Below, in pieces: positions 7,422 to 12,115 of a stretch of 12,115 nt of DNA. This DNA comes from Bacillota bacterium (GTDB taxonomy: Bacteria > Bacillota > Dethiobacteria > DTU022), in NCBI GenBank assembly GCA_012797095.1, contig JAAZPS010000208.1, forward strand, positions 1 to 12,115, written 5' to 3'. How positions within the stretch are numbered: the first letter of the stretch is position 1; each line of letters starts with the position of its first letter. The notes under the pieces are model-generated. The model was not told where the DNA came from. It searched no databases and worked only from the letters and a program-made list of their open reading frames with translations. The position numbers were made by a program, and so were the translations under genes.

Positions 7422-9243
7422 CGTTGCTGGCTCCTTTGGCTCCTCCGGTAAAGTAGTACTCCAGGATCTCGGCGGCCACCGGGACAGCGGTGGAGGCACC
7501 GCTGCCGCCATGCTCGAGAACAATGGCGAGCACTATCCGGGGATCTTCGTAGGGCGCGTAACCCACATAGAGGCTGTGCGCGGGGATCCCCCGGCCCTGG
7601 GCGGCCACCTCTGCCGAACCCGTTTTCCCGGCCGAGGTTACGGAAAGGCGTGAGGAATGGTAGTAGCCGGTCCCGCCCGGTCTGGTCACGCCGCGCATCG
7701 CTTCACGTATTTTCTGGAGAGTTCTGGCAGAGATCTGCGCCTGCCGCAGCGGCTCCGGCCTGGTCTCCTGGATCACCTTTCCCGCACTGTCGACAACCTT
7801 CTGGACCAGATAGGGGCGGTAATGAGTCCCCCCGTTGGCGATGATCGCCGCGTAATTGGCGATCTGGAGCGGCGTCATACTGTTGTAGGACTGGCCGATG
7901 GCAGCGCTCATCGTTTCTGCGGGGTACCACTGCTCCCCATCGGTTACCGCCGCCTTGTATTCCCGGCTGGCCACCACCCCGGAGGCCTCCCCGATCAGAT
8001 CCTGCAGGCCGGTGGGGCTGCCAAAACCGTATTCCCGGGCATAGTGGGCGATCTTGTCGATCCCGGCCCGCAGCCCGGCCTGGTAGAAAAAGATATTGCA
8101 GGAGACCGCCATGGCCCGGTAAAAATTGAGCGAGCCGTGAGCGATGCGATGGTAACAGCTCTTTGTATCACCGTATAACGTGATTACCCCGCGGCAATTG
8201 ATCACCTCCCGGTCGCTGATCGCCCCGCTTTCCAGCGCAGCTGTACCGGTAACCATCTTGAAAGTTGAGCCGATGGGATAACATCCCTGAATGGCGCTGT
8301 TGGTCAGGGGACGTTTGGGATCCTGAAGCAGCCGGGCATATTCCTTGCTGACCTTGTTCAGATCGTACGAGGGATAGCTGGCCATCGCCAGAATGGCCCC
8401 GCTGTTGGGGTCAAGCGCCACCGCGGAGGCACGCCCGATATAGCTGTCTCCTTCTTTCTTGATCATGCTCTCCACCTGCCCGGCCAGGCTTTCCTCCACC
8501 ATTTCCTGCAGTCCCAGATCAATGGTCAGGTAGAGGCTGTGTCCCGGATCCGCTTCCTCGCGCTCAAAAAAGTTGATCGGCTGGCCCATATTGTTGATCT
8601 CGATGCGCTGCTCCCCGTCAACGCCCCGCAGATGCGGCTCCCAGGCCCGCTCGATTCCTTCCTGGCCGACGAGATCACCCTCTTCGTAAGAATAGCCCTC
8701 TTCGGCCCAACGCTCCCGGGTCGATTCGTTTACCGGCGCCTGTCCGAGAAAACCGAGGATATGGGCGGCTGTCGCCCCGCACCTGTATTCGCGAATCGGC
8801 CGGATCTCGATATTGACCCCCTTCAATTTCCAGCGGTGCTCCGAAAGACGCGAGATCGTCTCCATGGTGATATCACTTTTAAGCCGCAGGGGCAGGTAGC
8901 GCATATAGCGCCGGCCCTCGATCGCTTCGTAGATCTCCCCGGCATCTATCTCCAATACCTCGCTCAAAAAATCGATCGTTTCATCGTCGTACCCTTCCCC
9001 CATATCCATGAGCGAGACCACAAAGCCGGGCCGGTTTGAAACCAGAAGGTTGCCCCCGGCATCGTAGATTTCACCCCGTGTCGCCGGAAGGGTGATCTTG
9101 GTGAAACGGTTCTGTTCGGCCCGGTACAGATAATAATCATGTTTCAACACCTGCAGGTAGGCCAGCCTTCCGGAAAGAAGGATAAAGATGACGATGACGA
9201 GGACAAAGATCACCCGCACCCGTCGCAGAATGAATTTGTTCAC
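7393..9243 (-). CDS. mrdA: Penicillin-binding protein 2, elongation-specific transpeptidase
   Basis: This 616-residue class B penicillin-binding protein crosslinks peptidoglycan in the elongation complex and pairs with RodA. One signal anchor is at about residues 9-28, followed by the pedestal/dimerisation domain (about 50-230) and the transpeptidase domain (about 270-597). The active-site motifs are all intact: STFK (nucleophile S326, K329), SCN (381-383) and KTG (540-542). The start is GTG at 9243, overlapping the mreD stop as GTGA, with GGGAGG seven bases upstream; 47 further codons open in frame upstream lie within mreD and are not used. The C-terminus ends in a low-complexity EAETETET tail generated by a hexamer repeat that also encodes the first codons of rodA. 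minC, minD and minE, often located after this gene in Clostridia, are missing. Confidence 0.95.
   Translation of the reverse strand: MNKFILRRVRVIFVLVIVIFILLSGRLAYLQVLKHDYYLYRAEQNRFTKITLPATRGEIYDAGGNLLVSNRPGFVVSLMDMGEGYDDETIDFLSEVLEIDAGEIYEAIEGRRYMRYLPLRLKSDITMETISRLSEHRWKLKGVNIEIRPIREYRCGATAAHILGFLGQAPVNESTRERWAEEGYSYEEGDLVGQEGIERAWEPHLRGVDGEQRIEINNMGQPINFFEREEADPGHSLYLTIDLGLQEMVEESLAGQVESMIKKEGDSYIGRASAVALDPNSGAILAMASYPSYDLNKVSKEYARLLQDPKRPLTNSAIQGCYPIGSTFKMVTGTAALESGAISDREVINCRGVITLYGDTKSCYHRIAHGSLNFYRAMAVSCNIFFYQAGLRAGIDKIAHYAREYGFGSPTGLQDLIGEASGVVASREYKAAVTDGEQWYPAETMSAAIGQSYNSMTPLQIANYAAIIANGGTHYRPYLVQKVVDSAGKVIQETRPEPLRQAQISARTLQKIREAMRGVTRPGGTGYYHSSRLSVTSAGKTGSAEVAAQGRGIPAHSLYVGYAPYEDPRIVLAIVLEHGGSGASTAVPVAAEILEYYFTGGAKGASNGEAETETET
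7396..7419 (-). repeat. Four tandem hexamers coding in two frames
   Basis: Minus-strand GAAGCT, GAAACT, GAAACC and GAAACT follow each other without a gap just before the PBP2 stop codon. In the PBP2 frame they give an alternating acidic/threonine tail (EAETETET). In the rodA frame, which starts with the GTG overlapping the first hexamer, they give the alternating basic KLKLKPKL N-terminus. Unit gain or loss would keep both frames intact while lengthening or shortening both termini. Confidence 0.8.
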
Positions 9244-9752
9244 CGGATCGCCTCCCCCCGCCGCTGAAGAGCATCTCTTGGTCCCTTCCTCCGGTAGTAC
9301 AACCGGAAGAAAAGTGGATAGATCAACAGGGTCAGAGCCATATTGTAAAATGCTTTCGGAATAAACAGGCGGCTCAGGCTCCATTCGACGGGAAAACCAA
9401 GATTCATCAGCCGGCTCACCAGAAAGTAAAGCAGAAATTCATGGAGCAGGGTCGCCGCAAAGACCAGCAGGGTCGGCGCCAGCAGCTGCTCCCGATAAAA
9501 TTCCCGACCGAGCAGACCGGCCCCGTAGCCAAGAATCATCTTGGCGAGGGCAAAAAAACCGAGGGCTGAACTGAAGATAATATCCTGCAGCAGACCGGCG
9601 CAAAGCCCGATGGCAGCCCCGCGACGCTCATCGAGAATGAAACCGAGCGATACCACCATCACCAGGTAGATATCCGGAAGCGCTTTTTTGAGCATGAAGA
9701 AAGAGAAGACCGATCCCTCGACCAGCAGGGCCAGGATGAAGCTGACTGCCAC
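9240..9752 (-). CDS. mreD: MreD, rod-shape membrane protein
   Basis: This small polytopic membrane protein (170 residues from the GTG at 9752) has the hydrophobic profile of MreD, with four to five membrane segments. It couples the MreB/MreC scaffold to the wall-synthesis enzymes. Identity rests on size, hydrophobicity and its position between mreC and PBP2; MreD sequences are poorly conserved. The GTG used for these coordinates has no ribosome binding site at a useful distance. The strong AGGTGA at 9785-9780 instead points to ATC at 9773 or ATA at 9770, which would add six or seven residues and complete the first helix. The stop overlaps the PBP2 start by four bases. Confidence 0.88.
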   Translation of the reverse strand: MAVSFILALLVEGSVFSFFMLKKALPDIYLVMVVSLGFILDERRGAAIGLCAGLLQDIIFSSALGFFALAKMILGYGAGLLGREFYREQLLAPTLLVFAATLLHEFLLYFLVSRLMNLGFPVEWSLSRLFIPKAFYNMALTLLIYPLFFRLYYRRKGPRDALQRRGEAIR

Positions 9753-9766
9753 CAGGATATAGAAAG

Positions 9767-10666
9767 TTATGATGACGGCTCACCTTCCTCCCCGCCGTTT
9801 TCGGGGCCGGGGGTCGGAACAGCGGCCTCTCCGGGTTGGAGAATAATCAGAACTTCTTCCAGACGATTGAAATTTACCCGGGGCTCGATCATCGCCGAGA
9901 GGACCATTCCGGACTGGTCCTGGCCGACCTCGCGGACCGTGCCGATGAGGATCCCTTTCGGAAAGATCCCGCCGAGGCCGGAGGTAACGATCAGATCGCC
10001 CGGCTGGCTGTTTGTCTCCATCGGCAGATAGGTGATCCTCAAACAGGCAGAATCCCGGGCATAGCTTTCGACAATTCCGACGGTTACCGGATCGCGCGTT
10101 CGCTGAACCGTTGCACTTACCGGTAGACGGGGATCGGTAATCAGCAGAACCTGGCTGGAATTTGGCGATACCGTGGAGATCATCCCCACCAGACCCCGAT
10201 CGGTGATCACCACCATCTCCTGCTTAACCCCGTCGAGATAACCGCGGTTGATCGTGATCGTGCCAAACCACTGGCTTGGATCGCGGGCGATCACCTCCGC
10301 GGCAAGCAGCCGGTGGCTGCTCTTCTCGGCAAATTTTAACAGCTCCCGGTAGCGGTGATTTTCTTTCTGCAGCTCCTGGAGCCGAACCAGCTGCTGCTCC
10401 ATAAAGGTAAGTTCCTGGCGAAGGCGTTCGTTTTCCGCCTTCAGTTCGTAAAAAGAGACCGCCGTATCGAAGAAGGAGCGCATCTTCTGGCCGGCAGAGG
10501 AAAATGCGGTCTGGGCCGGGGCGAAAAGCGCCAGCAGCAGATCTTCCATCGGCGACAGCTGCACCCGCTCCTTGCCGGTCAGAACAATTAACAGCAGCAG
10601 CCCGGCTGCAACAATAAAGAGCAGCAGCAGGCTCCAGCGGCTTTGATTTCGCTTCGGTTTCGGCAA
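9767..10666 (-). CDS. mreC: MreC, rod-shape scaffold protein
   Basis: This 299-residue bitopic membrane protein forms extracellular assemblies that link MreB and MreD to PBP2 and stimulate the RodA-PBP2 complex. A basic N-terminus is followed by a transmembrane helix (about 12-30), a coiled coil (about 70-106, rich in E, L, Q and R) and the paired beta-barrel domain (about 115-275), with the typical VITDRGLVGMIS and SGLGGIFPKGILIGTV stretches. It ends in a flexible proline, glycine and glutamate-rich tail. The start is TTG at 10666; an in-frame TAG eight codons upstream excludes a longer protein, and the ribosome binding site is weak (GGTTGGG). A 94-base spacer separates it from mreB, while mreD follows at once. 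Confidence 0.93.
   Translation of the reverse strand: MPKPKRNQSRWSLLLLFIVAAGLLLLIVLTGKERVQLSPMEDLLLALFAPAQTAFSSAGQKMRSFFDTAVSFYELKAENERLRQELTFMEQQLVRLQELQKENHRYRELLKFAEKSSHRLLAAEVIARDPSQWFGTITINRGYLDGVKQEMVVITDRGLVGMISTVSPNSSQVLLITDPRLPVSATVQRTRDPVTVGIVESYARDSACLRITYLPMETNSQPGDLIVTSGLGGIFPKGILIGTVREVGQDQSGMVLSAMIEPRVNFNRLEEVLIILQPGEAAVPTPGPENGGEEGEPSS
9768..9785 (-). promoter_or_regulatory. Shine-Dalgarno and probable non-standard start of mreD
   Basis: On the minus strand AGGTGA (9785 to 9780), inside a GGGGAGGAAGGTGA run, lies six bases before ATC (9773) and nine before ATA (9770). The ATA shares bases with the mreC stop codon as ATAA, the exact counterpart of the ATGA and GTGA overlaps elsewhere in this operon. 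An in-frame TGA (9782-9780) closes the frame just upstream. The first canonical start, GTG at 9752, is 27 bases from this site. A rare AUA or AUC start is therefore plausible but unproven. Confidence 0.35.
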
Positions 10667-10697
10667 TTGAACCCAACCTATCCGGATCTATTGTTTC

Positions 10698-10734
10698 GGC
10701 CGGTAGATCGCCCGATGGAACCCCGCTGCCGGCC
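10698..10734 (-). other. GC-rich inverted repeat in the mreB-mreC spacer
   Basis: On the minus strand GGCCGG (10734 to 10729) and CCGGCC (10703 to 10698) can form a 6-bp stem with a 25-base loop between the mreB stop and the mreC start. No U-tract follows, so it is not an obvious terminator. It might shape mRNA stability or set a lower level of mreC relative to mreB. The element is short and could be chance in GC-rich DNA. Confidence 0.25.
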
Positions 10735-10760
10735 TTCCTTGACGGAAAAAGCGTTCTCCT

Positions 10761-11792
10761 TCAGATACCCTTGCGGTTGGTCAAGGTAACCCGCCGCAGC
10801 AGATCGACCTCGGCCAGAACTTTCCCGGCACCGACGACGACACAGTCCATCGGGTTCTCGGCAAGAAATACCGGCATTCCGGTCTCCTCCGAGATCCGCC
10901 GGTCAAAACCGTGCAGCAGCGCCCCGCCCCCGGTCAGGATGATCCCCTTATCCATGACATCGGCAGCCAGCTCGGGCGGTGTGGTCTCCAGGGTTGCCTT
11001 GATCGCTTCGAGAATGATCTCCAGGCTATCCTCGAAAGCCTCCTTGATCTCTTCGGAGGTCACCTGCAGTGTTTTCGGCAGCCCGGTGATCAGATCCCGC
11101 CCCCGGATATTCATCTCGGCCTCGCTCTCCTTGTGAAAGGCGGTCCCGATATTGATCTTGACCTCCTCGGCGGTGCGATCGCCGATCATGAGATTGTAAT
11201 TTTTCTTGACGTACTGGATGATCGCCTCATCCAGATCGTCCCCGCCCACGCGGATCGATTTGCTGGTGACGATCCCTCCCAGGGAGATGATCGCCACCTC
11301 GGAGGTCCCCCCACCGATATCAACGATCATGCTACCGGTGGGCTCCTCCACCGGCAGCCCGGCCCCGATCGCTGCAGCCATCGGCTCTTCAACCAGGTAG
11401 GCCTCGCGGGCGGCCTGGCCGGTAGCATCAAGAACCGCCCTTTTTTCCACTTCGGTGACCCCGGAAGGGATACAGATGATCACCACAGGGCGGAACATCG
11501 GACGCCGGGGATTGGCCATATTGATAAAATGATTGATCATGCTCTGAGTGTAATCAAAATCGGCGATAACGCCGTCCTTCAGCGGACGGATGGCAACGAT
11601 ATTGGCCGGGGTGCGGCCGATCATCCGTTTTGCTTCTTCTCCGACCGCAAGGATTGCGCCCGTATCCCGGCGGATCGCAACCACGGAAGGCTCCCGCAGA
11701 ACCACCCCGCTCCCTTTAATATAGACCATGGTATTGGCGGTACCCAGATCGATCCCGATCTCCTTGGAAAAAACCCTGAACAGTGAAGCCAT
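10761..11792 (-). CDS. mreB: MreB, bacterial actin homologue
   Basis: This 343-residue cytoplasmic ATPase polymerises into membrane-bound filaments that orient cell-wall insertion and so maintain rod shape. The actin-fold motifs are all present: phosphate-1 DLGTANT (15-21), the catalytic region VEEPMAA with E136, phosphate-2 DIGGGTSEVA (158-167) and the adenosine motif LTGGGALL (286-293). The N-terminal FRVFSKEIG includes the hydrophobic residues usual for membrane contact. Length is normal for the family. The start is ATG at 11792 with AAGGAAGGGG seven bases upstream. radC lies upstream and mreC downstream, the standard order in Firmicutes. Among the paralogues (MreB, Mbl, MreBH), the mreCD neighbourhood favours MreB itself. 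Confidence 0.97.
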   Translation of the reverse strand: MASLFRVFSKEIGIDLGTANTMVYIKGSGVVLREPSVVAIRRDTGAILAVGEEAKRMIGRTPANIVAIRPLKDGVIADFDYTQSMINHFINMANPRRPMFRPVVIICIPSGVTEVEKRAVLDATGQAAREAYLVEEPMAAAIGAGLPVEEPTGSMIVDIGGGTSEVAIISLGGIVTSKSIRVGGDDLDEAIIQYVKKNYNLMIGDRTAEEVKINIGTAFHKESEAEMNIRGRDLITGLPKTLQVTSEEIKEAFEDSLEIILEAIKATLETTPPELAADVMDKGIILTGGGALLHGFDRRISEETGMPVFLAENPMDCVVVGAGKVLAEVDLLRRVTLTNRKGI

Positions 11793-11815
11793 TGCTATAC
11801 CCCTTCCTTTATCTT

Positions 11816-11841
11816 AACCGCAGGCGGTTCGATAGATTATC
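11816..11841 (-). promoter_or_regulatory. Candidate extended -10 promoter and start-site hairpin for mreB
   Basis: On the minus strand TGAGATAAT ends at 11836: a GATAAT hexamer (11841 to 11836; five of six matches to TATAAT) preceded by the TGn extended -10 motif. No good -35 is seen at 16-18 bases. Transcription would start near 11829, exactly where a small hairpin begins (AACCG/CGGTT, 11829-11816, loop of four), leaving a leader of about 37 bases before mreB. Confidence 0.35.
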
Positions 11842-11850
11842 TCACAGGTT

Positions 11851-11876
11851 GTCCCGTGAAACCGGTCTGCCGGGAC
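11851..11876 (-). other. Inverted repeat GTCCCG/CGGGAC upstream of mreB
   Basis: The 6-base arms at 11851-11856 and 11871-11876 are perfect complements with a 14-base loop. They lie just upstream of the candidate mreB promoter, roughly where a -35 or a regulator site would be. With the larger repeats at 11892-11958, this makes the whole spacer palindrome-rich. An operator or an RNA stem are both possible; nothing identifies a regulator. Confidence 0.3.
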
Positions 11877-11891
11877 GGCCCCGGCGCAAAT

Positions 11892-11958
11892 TTGGCCCGA
11901 TCTTTGGAACGCCGTGGAAAGATCCCCCTACCCCCTCCTCCCGGGAAATCCGGGCCAA
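11892..11958 (-). other. Nested inverted repeats between radC and mreB
   Basis: Directly after the radC stop codon the minus strand has TTGGCCCG (11958 to 11951), which is a perfect complement of CGGGCCAA (11899 to 11892). Within it, GATCTTT (11924 to 11918) pairs with AAAGATC (11905 to 11899) around a 12-base loop. The inner 3' arm runs straight into the outer 3' arm, so both helices could stack. A purine-rich G-run separates the 5' arms. No U-tract follows, so a simple Rho-independent terminator is unlikely. It could be a structured radC 3' end, a leader RNA, or a protein-binding site. Confidence 0.4.
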
Positions 11959-12115
11959 CTAAAGGAGCCCTTTTTCCTTGAAACTGAAATAACAACCGTC
12001 CCCGATGATCAGATGATCGCGCACGGCGATCCCCAGGAGATTACCCGCCTCGACCAGACGCCTGGTCACCTCCAGATCTTCCTGGCTGGGCGAAGGATCA
12101 CCGCTGGGGTGATTA
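11959..12115 (-). CDS. radC: RadC family JAB/MPN+ domain protein, C-terminal fragment
   Basis: Only the last 51 residues and the stop codon lie in the window; the gene continues past the right edge. The fragment contains the JAB/MPN+ metal-site motif NHPSGDPSPS at its beginning, then EDLEVTRRLVEAG and the typical RadC ending DHLIIGDG...FSFKEKGLL. RadC proteins carry a putative zinc metalloprotease-like fold; their old link to DNA repair is not supported in several organisms, and the function is uncertain. Position directly upstream of mreB is the usual one in Firmicutes. It ends 166 bases before mreB. Confidence 0.93.
   Translation of the reverse strand, partial: NHPSGDPSPSQEDLEVTRRLVEAGNLLGIAVRDHLIIGDGCYFSFKEKGLL

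Noticed and set aside
7422..7523. A 34-residue N-terminal extension of RodA
   Set aside because: It is proline-rich out-of-frame PBP2 sequence; the GTG at 7421 has AAAGGAG at a good distance.
9244..9384. A 47-residue N-terminal extension of PBP2
   Set aside because: It reads through mreD codons in another frame, while GTG at 9243 has a GGGAGG site and places the signal anchor at the expected position.
10224..10676. A 150-codon frame inside mreC starting at a TTG
   Set aside because: It is the +1 frame of mreC, with no recognisable protein features and low hydrophobicity where MreC has its membrane anchor.
1..12115. CRISPR arrays, insertion sequences, tRNA or rRNA genes, phage genes
   Set aside because: No spaced direct repeats, transposase motifs, terminal repeats or structural RNA signatures were seen; the window is filled by conserved core genes on one strand.

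Overview
The window is one continuous minus-strand gene cluster from a GC-rich, probably endospore-forming Firmicute of the Clostridia type. Four things point there: the order radC-mreB-mreC-mreD-PBP2-rodA followed by a LytM-domain/M50 protease pair that matches SpoIVFA/SpoIVFB, the radical SAM + DUF2344 + RNase E/G trio, strong GGAGG-type ribosome binding sites, and heavy use of GTG and TTG start codons. I cannot name a genus. Transcription runs from high to low coordinates, so the first genes are at the right end.

Right end (about 9240-12115): the last 51 codons of radC, a 166-base spacer rich in inverted repeats with a candidate promoter, then mreB, mreC and mreD, the actin-like filament and membrane scaffold of the rod elongation machinery. 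Middle (6291-9243): a class B penicillin-binding protein (PBP2) overlapping the SEDS glycosyltransferase rodA, which together are the peptidoglycan polymerase and crosslinker that MreBCD positions. minC, minD and minE, often found in this part of the cluster in related organisms, are absent here.

Next (4461-6202): a membrane-anchored, active-site-degenerate LytM (M23) protein and an M50 intramembrane metalloprotease. By size, topology, order and location they are the SpoIVFA/SpoIVFB pair that controls late mother-cell sigma factor activation during sporulation. A weak sigma-E-like promoter may precede them.

Left part (135-4397): a radical SAM protein with a B12-binding-like N-terminus, its DUF2344 partner, and an RNase E/G, joined by short overlaps. 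A good housekeeping-type promoter (TTGATA, 18 bases, TATAAT) lies across the end of the M50 gene and probably gives this trio its own transcription. The first 134 bases, downstream of rng, carry a possible terminator with a competing upstream pairing. In this position rplU usually follows, so it may be an attenuator or ribosomal protein leader.

I found no mobile element, CRISPR array, tRNA or rRNA, and no wholly new system. The points of interest are the missing min genes, the probable non-standard start of mreD, the layered inverted repeats before mreB, the attenuator-like end, and the dual-frame hexamer repeat joining PBP2 to RodA.
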